Shown here: piece after piece, positions 23,621 through 34,787 of the stretch | Layout: each line of letters opens with the position of its first letter | How positions within the stretch are numbered: the first letter of the stretch is position 1 | Origin: Latrodectus hesperus | Taxonomy: Eukaryota > Arthropoda > Arachnida > Araneae > Theridiidae | Assembly (NCBI GenBank): GCA_037975125.1 | Contig: CM075851.1 | Location: forward strand, 120,806,908 to 120,870,907 | Direction of reading: 5' to 3' | DNA: 64,000 nucleotides | Notes under the pieces: generated by a model | What the model was told of the DNA's origin: nothing | Databases searched by the model: none | The model's input: only the letters and a program-made list of their open reading frames with translations | Translations under genes and position numbers: made by a program

Positions 23621-24884
23621 CTATTAAAAATATCTCCATGTAATTTTGAATAATAAAGTACTTAAGCTTAAAAATTAGTAAATTCAGAAAATATTGTAAA
23701 AATTTTAATATAAACAATATAATTAAATAAAAAATTTTTAGAAAATTTATAACTTAAAATCTTCTTAATGGAATAATATATTTTCAAATATTATGTGACA
23801 AAAGGGTAATAGCAAAGAAGATATAAAATTAATTTATTTGTAATTTATTAAAAAGTTGATAATGTATTATAAAATTTAATAAAATTAGATAACGTATTTT
23901 TCTGTATATAATCCGACGTATTATCCGCAAGACCTTTTTCTTAGAGTGAAGGAAAAAAAAGCTTAGCTTATTCCGCAGCAATTTTTCCGGCGAATAGTCC
24001 AAAATATATATTGTTGTTAATCGGGTTGTTACTTAAAATAAATAAGTACACAATATTATTAAAAATATTATAAATTGTAAGGAAAAAATTAAAAATATAT
24101 TATGGAAAAGGATGTGTTTGAAACCATCCCAACGCAAAATGCGATAAACAATTCATTTTAAATTGTTTTTTTGAATTGAATTTTTTTAAAACTTACTTAA
24201 AAAATTTGTCACCATTTTAAACACATTTGTTAAACACTTTGTCACCATTTTTTTTATTTGCCTTCTTTATAGCTTTTATTTTAAAATCTGCTGCGTAACT
24301 TAAAAGATTTTGCTTCCATATGACGATGAACTTAAATATTTTCAAAGCGAAGTAACTCAGGTCAATACGTTTTTGCAACACTAGGGTTACTAAGAACGGA
24401 ATTCGTTTTTGAATGTAATCCAGTGCACTGATTGTAGATAAAATAAGTTAGCCGAGTCGTAACGCCATCTGTTATTCATTTTATAAAACATTAATGACAT
24501 TTTTTTTTTAAAAATTTACTGTAATCTTTTCTGGTGGAGAATGATTTTTTATTTATTTTATTTTATTTTATTTTATTTTTATCAGATAATTTGTGGTAGC
24601 GTATAATACGCAAAGAAAAATTCGAAACTTTTAAAATATAATCTGTGGGTTATATACAGGAAAATATTTCTTCGTATTTAATAAAAAGGGTATATAATAA
24701 ATTAGACATTTATTTCACATTTTTAAATGATTGGAAGTAAATAAATAAAAAAAACTACAAAAATCTTTTAATAAAATAATAAAAATAGAAATTTAAAAAT
24801 CGTTAATTAAGAAAAAAATTTTTCCACATTCTGTGTTAAAATATTAGTGAAAAATTAAAGTAAATTTAATCATAAATTGAAGTT
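23621..24884. other. AT-rich noncoding stretch
   Basis: A (TTTTA)n run lies at about 24,550-24,585. A degenerate version of the ladder intron sequence (TTTAATAAAATTAGATAACG) occurs near 23,875. Nothing else was seen. Confidence 0.45.
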
Positions 24885-24900
24885 TGATGGTGTAGTGATA

Positions 24901-26157
24901 CGAGGGTTACTCTGAAATTTTTGAGATACGCGCAGACGAGAATTTACAAAATAAAAATAACGGTTTAATTTTAAAGTACAAAGTATTTTAACACAGAAGA
25001 CGATTTTTTACTGACTTACTTCAACTTGTTTAGCGTGGAATAAATTTTAAACCGAAGAGAAAATGGAGTTAACGCGAGAACATTTTCACGTTATGATTTT
25101 CTACGATTTCAAAGCAGAATTAAATCAAGAAGAATGCGTTCAACGGTTGCAATTAGCATTTGGTGATAAATCTCCAGCTCATGCTACTGTATTCAGATGG
25201 TTTAGAGAATTTAGAAGAGGTGGCAATTTTCTTCAGGATGAAGAACACACAGGAAGGCCGCCGTCGGCAATAATCCCGGATAATGTGTCTGCCATACGAA
25301 AAATGTTAATGGATGATAATCTCTGTACCTATCAAATGATACAGAAGGAACTTAAAATTGGATCCGCAGCCATACGCAAAATCATTCATGAAGAATTACA
25401 TATGAAAAAAGTAGTTTGCCGTTGGGTTCCCCATAATCTAACTGAGCATCAAAAACAGGAGCGTTTCAGAATCAGTAAAGAAACTCTTAATATGCTGAAT
25501 GATGGTGGCTACCGCATCATTTCTAAAATTGTAACAGGTGATGAAACGTACATACTGTTTTTTGACGTTCCAACACGTCAAGAAAGCAAAGTATGGGTCT
25601 TTGAAGATGAACCCATGCCGATGGTGAAAAAACAACGCGCACTGAAAAAAGTGATGTATGCCGTTTTCTTCAGAAGTACGGGATTGGTCAAAGCCATCAA
25701 GTTGGAAGGACAGAAGACAGTAACAGAAAACTGGTATACCACTAAATGTCTTCCAGAAATTCTACATGAACTGAATGTTAGGGGACTAATGCTTCACCGT
25801 GACAATGCATCTTCACATACAGCCGGATTAACAGTTGAGTTACTTAAACAAAAACAAATTAAAGTGATCGAACATCCGCCGTATTCACCTGATTTAGCTA
25901 TGTGCGACTTTTGGTTATTCTTTAATTTTTTTATTACGTGGACGTCGTTTTCATTCAGAAGAAGAGATTGATGTGGCTATAAATGCATTTTTTTCCATCT
26001 ATTTGAAGAAATGAATGGCTTGAGGCATTTAATCTGTGGAAAATTCGTCTACAAAATTGCATTGATGGTGCAGGAGACTACTTTGAACACACCTAAAATT
26101 TTGTAAGTATAACTTTAAAAACCTAGTTGTATCTCAAAAATTTCAGAGTGACCCTCG
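24901..26157 (+). mobile_element. Mariner transposon, nearly intact (1,257 bp)
   Basis: The inverted ends CGAGGGTTACTCTGAAATTT and its near complement (ending ...AGTGACCCTCG) are flanked by TA at 24899-24900 and 26158-26159. Length and structure are typical for mariner. One open frame occupies most of the interior. The good preservation of ends and frame suggests a fairly recent insertion. Confidence 0.95.
25063..26095 (+). pseudogene. Mariner transposase, frameshifted near the C-terminus
   Basis: The frame from 25063 to 25971 gives 302 residues; the family is usually about 340-350. The N-terminal paired-like HTH domains (VIRKF-type HFHVMIFYDFKAELNQEE, then a GRPPSA linker) and the catalytic D,D34D core are present: VTGDETYI, MLHRDNASSHTA and HPPYSPDLAMCDFWLF. 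After FWLF the frame is lost at about 25,925. The expected end (RGRRFHSEEEID..., then IDGAGDYFEH) continues in other frames to about 26,095 with an additional frame change. All three acidic residues remain, so loss of function is probably recent. A typical copy of this kind needs no accessory gene. Confidence 0.92.
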
Positions 26158-26745
26158 TAGAGCTTAGCGTTCCCGAGTCACAGGTCTGAGGCTCGATTCA
26201 ATCAGCAGTCTAGGTCAAGGTTGACTCAGCCTTTCGTTCTTTTCCGGCTGGCGTGGTGGCAAGCAATTGGGTGGTACTATCTCTTTTGAGGGTAATCATG
26301 CACAGCAGATGGCCTTATCAAGAGTCATAAATGGACACTCGAAATGTTTTGGAATTGACTAACGCAACAAATTTTCCCCATGTGTAAGAAATGTAATAAC
26401 ACCTTTTACCTTTATCACCTATTTTCCAGATTAGGACTTGGAAAAGTGGACTTTTATCGAAGTCTTTTTCTTGTTTTGGGCTTTTTATCAGTTCATGGCC
26501 TCATAGATTTGTTTTAGCCGAATGACTAACCAAATGAGATAGGAAACAACAACATTCCTTCTATGGTTCGATAAAACTGAATACCTAACATGCTTAGGAA
26601 CTAAATACTTGTGGTTTCACTTTAGGCTGATCACCTAATCCTGACATATGCTTAGTAGCCATGGCCCTTCTGTTCATAACGATAGAGGTGGGCTTGGGCT
26701 CTATAGGCTTTATCCACATACGAGTTGTTGTGACACAGAATTTAG

Positions 26746-27088
26746 TTAAATTGTAAATTGATAAATTTTAATAAAGTGCGAAAAATAATATGGCAAAAAA
26801 GTAATGAAAAAACTGAAAATAAAAGTAAATCCATATAAATGTATTTTACTTAAAAGAATATATTCAATAACAAAATTAAATTAACGAGAATCGAACTAAA
26901 TCTATATCACTTAATGATAAATTTTTTTATGAATGAAAATTTTATATAAAATGAAGTGCATAATTAGAAAATAAAATAAATCAAATATTTAAAGTTTTCA
27001 GCGAAAAAAATTAATTTTTCTAAGTAAGTATATAAAGGTAAGTATATTTCCAAATTTTCTCATTAACTTATCGTTAAAGGTAGCTAAG
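26746..27088. other. AT-rich stretch with one further microexon-like block
   Basis: TTTTCAG precedes 27002-27037, which ends at AAAG/GTAAGTAT, with an alternative GTAAGTA donor at 27024. It resembles the blocks at 21.9-23.6 kb. Confidence 0.35.
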
Positions 27089-27193
27089 TTTGGTTTGGTT
27101 TGTTTGTCGCTCAACGGTCATTTTTTGCACACGAGGGCTAATTAGACCGGGACTTACGGTTTAAAGTGGAATCCGAACCACTACAAACATCTT
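27089..27193 (-). repeat. Short SINE copy, family 3, with target duplication
   Basis: A GC-richer 105-bp insert is flanked by direct repeats AAAGGTAGCTAAG (27076-27088) and AAAGGTAGCTAAAG (27194-27207). On the minus strand it ends in an A-rich (AACC/AAAC)n tail, so it is a 5'-truncated retroposed copy on the minus strand. Its core, GTCGCTCAACGGTCATTTTT, recurs at 45.92 kb. Confidence 0.85.
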
Positions 27194-27714
27194 AAAGGTA
27201 GCTAAAGTCGGAAATAGGAATGATTAAAAAGTAATTGCTTAAAACGAAAAAAAAAATATTCATGTTTTTTTTCTCATGGCACTAATGTTAAAAATTTAAA
27301 AACAAGATATTAAAGAATAAATGGTAAAAGTACATTTGCAAATTTTTGTTATGAATAAATATTAAAAATTAAAATAAAATAATTTGCAGAAACTTTTAGT
27401 CCTTTTCCTGGAAAAAATGACTTTTGAAAAATCATAACTGTGGTTCAGATCTTAAAAATATGTTTGGGTCCAGGAGTTCTTAATAAAGACAATGATCCGT
27501 ATATTCATATCTTTCTAAAATAGGACAGCTCAATGCAAATGAAGCGCCCTCGGGCGACCTTTTCTTAACACCATCAATACATAAATTTTAATGAAAATTC
27601 AACCAAATTTTAATTAAAATATATTTTAATGAAAATCTGTTAAAGATTCAAAAACAATGTACACATAAAAAAATTCTATTGTACTATAAAATGTATTACA
27701 ATGTACTATAAAAA

Positions 27715-27965
27715 AATTGTCTAGTGGTCAGTGTGTCTGACTGCGGATAGGGAGGTCCTGGGTTGCCTACTCTATAAATGGGTACCTATGGCATGTGTGC
27801 ATTGAGGAAGTTGGTCTCCACACCAAGTTATAGTGTGCTGGGAGGGAGCAGAGTAACGACGTGTTTCTCATCACCCGGTGCGTTGTTAAGCTTTGCCCAT
27901 GTGGGATGACTGGGACGAGGGACGAGAAGCACCCGTGCAATAGCACATATCCCCTATATAAAATG
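27715..27965 (+). repeat. tRNA-derived SINE, family 4 (copy 1, internally deleted)
   Basis: The copy begins CTAGTGGTCAGTGTGTCTGA (A-box-like), runs through GATAGGGAGGTCCTGGGTT and then jumps to the body at GCCTACTCTATAAATG. The body contains GTCTCCACACCAAGTTA and a GGGAGCAGAGTAACG-like end shared with copies at 41.7 and 48.3 kb. The B-box is interrupted by the deletion. Confidence 0.8.
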
Positions 27966-28019
27966 TGAAATAAAATGTTCCTATCAATTGTTAATCTATA
28001 CATTAAGAAATATTTTTAT

Positions 28020-28215
28020 CTATAGTTGGGATAGGGGCACCAGAGCACAATAGGTATGATCGAAGGAGTTGGAGTTGGTGGAATCGAACCGGTATCCCCA
28101 TCAAAGGCAGATCGCTGGTGCTTTACTAAAACAAGAAAAAGGACTTCTACAGTATGGGGCTTACACACTGCAGGCAGAAAGCCTGGGCAATAAATAGTAA
28201 AGTGTACATTAATAG
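28020..28215 (-). repeat. tRNA-like element, family 5
   Basis: The minus strand shows CACCAGCGATCTGCCTTTGA, then GGGGATACCGGTTCGATTCC (B-box at 28080-28090), which resembles a tRNA-derived SINE head followed by a GC-richer body down to about 28,025. It is not a convincing functional tRNA because the acceptor arms do not pair. Confidence 0.5.
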
Positions 28216-28359
28216 ACACAGATTACAATTGTTGTATCCTTGGATATATATACAGAAGCCCAATCAGAAATATATAATTATAAAAGAGAAGATTTTTTGA
28301 ATAAACAAAATTTAAAAAATCCGAACAATAAAGATATTACAAAATCTAGTAAATATAAG

Positions 28360-29830
28360 TGAGAAATAAAAGAAACAAATAATTGAAGATATTAATTTAG
28401 CAAGTTATAACTTATTGGTAATATTAGGAACAATGATGTTTAGAAATTTTTCACACTGATCAAACCATATAAAATAATAGCAATTTGTAAATAGATAGGC
28501 GAGTAAAATAAGGAAATAAAATAAACTAATATATTTACAGAGATTTTGATTTATCAATTATAATAATAGGTAATGTTAAAACAATGATGTTGATTGAATT
28601 ATATAAAGTACTAAAATTCAATAACTAAAATTTTTGTTTAATACTGATTTACAGTAATCTGATTATTATAAATGTGTTAAATATAGTACATTAATTACAG
28701 AATTCATATCATGGTGTAAATATAACAATCTAGATATAAAGAAGAAACTTCCGTTCAAAAACTAATAGGAATATTTCTGTTAGATACGAATTTACAGAAG
28801 TCTGATTATAGTATAAAGGTGACAGAATGAAATAATTAATTTATAGGGTTCACATATCATGATGCGAATACTACAATCTAGATATATAATAAAATTTTCG
28901 GTTAAATATATCATAATATATATTGTATGTAGAGGTATAGCAACAAATAGCATAATACCAATATTTACAGGGAAGGATTTATCAAGAATATTTTATAGGT
29001 AATAACAGGGAAACAGTGATAAGTAAACAGTTTCATATTGGTCATATAATACAAAGATCAAATTATACAAAATAATTTGCAATTTATAGATAGTTTAGCC
29101 ACGTAAAATAAAAGAAATAAAATAAACAGATATTTATAGAGAATCTTTTATCCAGTATAATTTATAGGTAAAATTAAGAAGAACAATGATTAGATAATTT
29201 TACTTTGAACGAATTATACAAAGTACTCAATTTTAATTACTAAAAATAAGTTTTGAGTTTAGAACGGATTTATAGAGAAACTGATTATTAAACATGAGAT
29301 AAAAAAATAATAATTTATTTACAGAGTTCATATTACTGTGTGAATATTACATCTAGATATCAAGGGAAATTTCCGTTAAGTATAATATTTACAATATGTA
29401 AATATAGTATAAGAAGTAGAATAAAGCAAATAGAATAATTCCAAAGTTTACAAAGATTTATTTATCAGGTATATTTTATAGGTAATAAAAGAATTTGTGA
29501 TGATTACACAATTTCATTAAACAAATTATGGAAAATACTAGAGTTTAATTACAGAAGAAGATTTCTAGTTAATAAAAGTTTACAGAAAATCTAGTTCTTA
29601 TAAGTGATATAAGGTATAATAATTTGTTTACAGAGTTAATAATTTGGTGTGAAATACATACACAGAGAAAATTTATGTGAAGTATAATATATACAATATG
29701 TGTAAATAGAATAAGCAAGTGAAATATAACCAGTAAGATAATAGAATATTCACAGATCTTACATTTATAGCAGTTATATATTAATAGAAAGTTCAATTAC
29801 GAATAAGTATTTATACAAGTGCAATTCAAC
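28360..29830. repeat. Diverged tandem repeat array, unit about 310 bp
   Basis: Three sub-blocks recur in order. A has TTTACAG...TTTATC..., then ATAGGTAAT and AA(C)AATGAT. C has TTTACAG...TCTGATTAT. B has ACAGAGTTCATAT, then GTGTGAA and CAATCTAGATAT, then TTTCCGTTAAGTATAA. A occurs near 28,400, 28,545, 28,970, 29,135, 29,455 and 29,750. C occurs near 28,645, 28,795, 29,265 and 29,585. B occurs near 28,700, 28,845, 29,325 and 29,635. The last complete units are about 310 bp apart. Divergence is considerable, so the array is old. Blocks A and C lie between AG and GT(A/G) signals, and A's 28-29-nt interior could be read as a microexon. Confidence 0.75.
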
Positions 29831-29859
29831 TTCTCTGAGTGCAGGGATGATTTAAGAAG

Positions 29860-30010
29860 TCTATTATTTTTCGCTACTAAGTACATAGATCCTCGTCAAA
29901 CTTCATCCCCTAGAATACATTCTAGGGGCTGTTGGCGAAACACACCGATCGCTTGGTCCCGAGCGCCGATTGCGGGAAGATGAAACAAATTCCAACACTG
30001 GAGAAAATCT
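29860..30010. other. GC-richer patch with a short palindrome
   Basis: CCCCTAGAAT and ATTCTAGGGG (29907-29928) form a 10-bp stem with a 2-nt centre, followed by a CpG-rich segment to about 29,985. It may be the end of an unrecognised mobile element. Confidence 0.45.
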
Positions 30011-30122
30011 GGGCTAGTTGAGGAAATATGTTTTCGAAAGGGAATTTAAACATGATTTTAACACAAGTATCTTTTATATGTTTTAATTTTTATAACTCTA
30101 TAATACGTTCATATATACACGC

Positions 30123-30296
<174 letters not shown>

Positions 30297-30656
30297 ATCT
30301 ACAATAATAAAATTCATTAATAAATCTAATTGTTAATATTTCTTAGTGACCATGTTATTTTTTTAAACTTATGAATTTTCATGAGTTATAGAATAATGAA
30401 ATTAATACGGCAGAGCAGTTTTCTAAATAATTTCCAAGTTTCCATCACACTAAAAAATTCATATTATTAACAAATAAATATAAATTTAATTAAATTAGTA
30501 TTATTAATGTGTATATTATTATATTAATTATTTAATTTTAAACCACAATCAATTTTGATAATACTGCAATGCACAACTTCGTCGCAAATTACGTCGAATG
30601 AATAAGAGTGCAAAAGTCAGCTAGATCCGGTAATCAACAGTTATAAATTTGTTAAA
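30297..30656. other. AT-rich noncoding stretch
   Basis: Nothing supportable was seen. Confidence 0.5.
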
Positions 30657-30657
30657 T

Positions 30658-30705
30658 TATCAATTTGATAAATATGTGGTTAAAAACATATTTATCAAAT
30701 TGATA
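30658..30705. repeat. AT-rich hairpin
   Basis: 30658-30677 and 30686-30705 are perfect 20-bp reverse complements with an 8-nt loop. Some pairing continues outside after one mismatch. It is low in GC. Confidence 0.85.
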
Positions 30706-30984
30706 TTTTGATCAATATGTTTTTATATTATCTTCCGAATAAAAGTTTTCAGGATCAACCAAGTCTCTGTTGAATAACATGAAAATGGTGATGCCTTCTG
30801 CATGTACATTTGTCAGTGAGTGCTTTGGAGTTTTTAGGGTTTTCTCCTTAGTAACATGAATAAAGCTCTATTTTCTGTAAAAAAAAAATTCACTCGAAAA
30901 GCAGTGCTTTTTTCTCTCTGTGGAATAGTTATTTATTAAGTTACCCCACTGATGCCTATTTTATTTTAGACATTAATTTAAATT

Positions 30985-31225
30985 AATATAAATTACAGTC
31001 CGAGGCTCGATCCTGGGTCTGGGCAAGGTCGACTCAGCCTTTTTTCCTTCAGTGGGTCGATAGACTCACTGCCAAGCATGCTTGGGAACCAAACACCTAG
31101 AGTTTCACATTAGGCCGACCACCTAACTGGACATGAGTTTCGCACTCCAGGGCTTTCGGTCCAGAAAACTGATATGGGTACTCTAGGCGTTGGCCCACAT
31201 TGGGCTGTCTTGCCATAGGTTTAGT
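30985..31225 (+). repeat. SINE family 2 copy (head truncated)
   Basis: It shares CCGAGGCTCGAT, GGTCGACTCAGCCTTTT, CATGCTTGGGAACCAAACAC and TAGGCCGACCACCTAA with the copy around the mariner at 24.9-26.7 kb. The A-box end is missing. Confidence 0.7.
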
Positions 31226-34200
31226 TTAGTATAATAAACTAAATTATTCGAAAGAGAATTTTCAAATTTGGTGTTTCATAAATTTCCTGATTAGATTATT
31301 TGGATGTTTTTAACTGTAATAATTAATTCATGATTTTACATTACATGTTTTACGAATTCAATTTGTATATTTTTAAAGTCCTTCATAAAATAAAGAGGTA
31401 CGATTATTTAAATATTTTTTCAATCAAAATAAAAACGTAAATGTCATAGTTATTAATTTAACAGCGTTGGATGTTTCTGATAAAATGAAATTGGTGAGAA
31501 AAGGTGTGACACACAAGGTCTGCATAGTGGTTTATTAATTTGTAAACCCCAAATTCTTAAAACGCCTGGAAATTCATCATCCTTCCTCTATCTGTTTCAT
31601 AAGTATAAAAAAGAGGTATTATTAATTTTATGTTAAAATTTTATTTTTGACACTGAATTTAGAAATCATATAAAAAAATAAATTAATAACCATAAGGATG
31701 AGAAGTTTTTAAAAATACATTAAAATTTATAAATAAGATGTAAACTAAATTAGATAAGATAGTTTAATTGATAAATTAATGTATTTTAATAGTGCATAAA
31801 AGGTAATTATCTGTTTCGAAAGTTACATATTTGATACTTGACGCTACAGAAAACTACTTCTTAGTAGAGAAGATATATTCATGAAAAACTTTAGTCAGTA
31901 ATTCATTCACTAATATGGTGTATATGTTGGGAGACGCAGCTCTCAGAACAGATGTCGATCAAACACAGTGGCATAGTGAAGGGGGTGCAATAGAGTCTAT
32001 CATAGGTCAGGCACCGCTTGAAAGGGGCGCTTCATACTGCCTAAGACAAACAAGATTTTTCAGAAAATTAAATTTTATTTTAATTAAAATATCAATTTTA
32101 TTCTAAAAAATATATTTTATATTTAGTAATAATTGTGCCATGTTGAGGAGCTTGCCATAAACAAAATCTTCCTACTTTTATGTTTTCATATTAATACGTT
32201 TACATAGTTTAGTTTGTATTAAAAATTGTGTTGCCTTGTACTTTGCACAAAATTGGTGTGTGGTGAAGTATTATTATTTTGCACTACAAATCCTGTACAA
32301 GAGTAAATGACGAAAATATCTTAAATTTTTTCTGATAAAAATTATGAAATAAGTACTAATTTGTTCAGCTCATTTGCAATGCATTTGAGATGTCTTTCAT
32401 TTCAATTTCAAGCTATTTACCTAGTAATTTGTGCTTATGTTATTTCTTGATTTACGGATCAATAATTCAGGGAGATATTAAAAAGGTATAAGCTTATGCT
32501 ATATAATTGATTTAACTTAGTGAATGCAGTAAGATTCGATGTAACTTTTTTACTGGTTGTTTGAATCAATTTACATATAAATATGAAAAATTATAATATT
32601 TATTAACCAAATAAATATTTTCTACTCGAAATAAAAGACAATATCTAAATAATATTGCATAGGCTGACAAATTCTTCATTAGAAACTTCACGGGTGTTAT
32701 TATTTAGAAAGTGAAACAAATTTTTGTAGAGATTTTAATGTTCTGAAGCATTATTTAACAGGATTTTCATTTTTATAGGGATTAAAAAATCATTTTATTT
32801 AAATAGTAATATTTTCTGAACACTTTGTATACTTTTATGAATAAAAAAATTTGAAATTTTAATCTCACTTTGACTAAAATAAAATGATAAAAAAATAAGT
32901 ATAAAACATACAAAAATTTCTTTTCGAATAAAATTTTTGTAAAATATTTCCTTTCGCATTTCTTAATAATTTACTTTTATATAATTACAATTATTATTAT
33001 AAATGTATAAGTTATGTCATACTTTAAAATCAGAAATTTTGATTCGACTACAAATGAGCATGGAATTATAGTTTCGTGAATTTTGACAGGCACATAAACT
33101 ATATCTCAGAGTTTCCATATAGCATATATTTATATGTAATCCTAAAAGAAATTTTAATAGATATTTAAATACATAATTACATTCGATAACTTAGGGCTTC
33201 AGTGAATCTAAATCTGGATAATAGTAAGCTAATTTTTTGGAAACCTTCGTTTTTATAGAAAAAAAGAATTATCTTTGCTTAAAAATTCTAATGATTTTAA
33301 AGATTTTAATGATGGATAAAAATTTTATTGATTTCAAATCTAATGATTCATTAATAATTTCAAGATTCTAATTAATTAAAATTTTTTTTACTTGCTGAAA
33401 AAATTAATTATACTCGAGTCCCTTCTTTACCAAGCAAATATGGAACCCGATAAGAAAAAGAAAAATATCAAAATTAATCAAATTACTTAAAAATATCAAT
33501 TTTTATTTCAATGACATTTTCTTAAAATCATCTAAATGTGTTTATAGTAAGCGAGAATAGTAGTTTCCTTTTTTCTTATCACACGGTTAGAATATCCTCC
33601 TCAAATATTTCTAATACTACTTTCACAGATTTTCGTTTTTAGATCAAATAGTATTATTTCGTTAAAATCTTAGTTAAACAATTTTGTCTTATGACTATCG
33701 AATAAGTTGTATTTTTAATCTTCACGTATTTTTTATAACTTTTTTTATTTAACAACGATTTTCAATCAATATGAATTTTAACTTGTATACATAGTTTTGA
33801 AATTTGAAATGATTGTCATTAAAAATTATTTATTTGAAATCAAAATTTAAAATTTCAGCATTTTAGGAAATAATTTTTATTTCACTCATTTTGTTACCTT
33901 TATGTTAAAAAATTCTTTTTTCGAGTGTTGAAAGAGATCAAAGTATTCATTTCTCTTTGAGTACATATATAATATTTCCTAATAATCTTTTTTAACTAGT
34001 TATTTCATTGTATGTAATAAAAGCGTACTTAAACTTGACAGAAATCTTTCAAGAGAAATTAAAACAAGATACAAATATTATATAATTTTTGATAAAACAG
34101 CACTTTTAAATGAATTTTTATTTATCATTTAAAGGTGAAAATAATCCAAAAAAAGCAATGAAAACACGATAAAAAGCATGAGCATTATTAAAATAGAAAT

Positions 34201-34500
34201 AAATAAATATATTATTAAAATAGCTAGATCATTTTATACGTAGTTGCATCGTACAAATGACAGAGAAAAAAAAATACGTAGAGTATACTTATATTACAGT
34301 GAAGCTATTTTTTTATGTTCATCAGATACTGAAACTAATCAAAACTTCTGATTGAAGTTTTTGTGCAACAAAGTAAACGAATGAGTTTGAGTTAACAGTT
34401 ATAGTGCTGCTTCTGTGTGGCTTGAATTGAATTTACAGTGGGAATTCTATCTATATACTGTCTTTGCTATATCTGCGTTGACACCTGATGCATCTCTTTA
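31226..34500. other. AT-rich noncoding stretch with one GC-richer patch
   Basis: Mostly featureless AT-rich DNA. A GC-richer patch at about 31,915-32,060 has an open 63-codon frame but matches nothing I know, and it may be a fragment of a mobile element. A 15-nt block at about 32,471-32,485 between TTCAG and GTATAAG resembles the microexon blocks, but weakly. Confidence 0.4.
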
Positions 34501-34509
34501 GATGAAATC

Positions 34510-34787
34510 ATTAGACTCTGAGCATGCGCAAATATGCGGTACACGCATGCGCAATGACAATACAGCTGACTTTAGATCATGTGGTGCAAGCCGCTTCGGA
34601 TGAATCTTCTCCGCAAATTCTTGCGAAACAGCATCTTGTGGGTGTTCTTTTTCTCCTCGCCGTCGTTTTTCTAAAAACTTCGTATTTAGAATTTAAATAA
34701 TGAAAGGAAATTCTTTAACATAATGTTAAAGAAATCTAAATTAGACTGTAAATTAAACAATTTTAAGATGTTTTGAATCATGTCACG
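34510..34787 (+). promoter_or_regulatory. Candidate CpG promoter and first exon
   Basis: A GC- and CpG-richer island in AT-rich DNA has two GCATGCGCA sites (near 34,523 and 34,545), which match the NRF-1 consensus core seen at many animal housekeeping promoters. The segment ends with ATGTCACG followed by a GTGAGT donor at 34,788. This would suit a first, mostly noncoding exon of a plus-strand gene. The next strong plus-strand coding exon is the RNA-dependent RNA polymerase at 62.7 kb, about 28 kb away. Linking the two is speculative. Confidence 0.4.

Larger units (their letters stand above)
24885..26745 (+). repeat. SINE family 2 copy, split by a mariner insertion
   Basis: Removing the mariner and one TA joins 24885-24900 to 26160 onward. 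The joined sequence reads GATGGTGTAGTGATAGAGC, then TCTGAGGCTCGATTCAATC, which has the A-box and B-box layout of a tRNA-like SINE head. The body continues with TTGACTCAGCCTTT (near 26,220) and, after a gap, a part at 26,500-26,720 that resembles the copy at 31.0-31.2 kb (AACATGCTTAGGAACTAAATAC, TCACTTTAGGCTGATCACCTAA). Confidence 0.65.

Noticed and set aside
28360..29830. CRISPR-like array
   Set aside because: Units are long (about 310 bp), diverged and without spacers; the DNA is eukaryotic.
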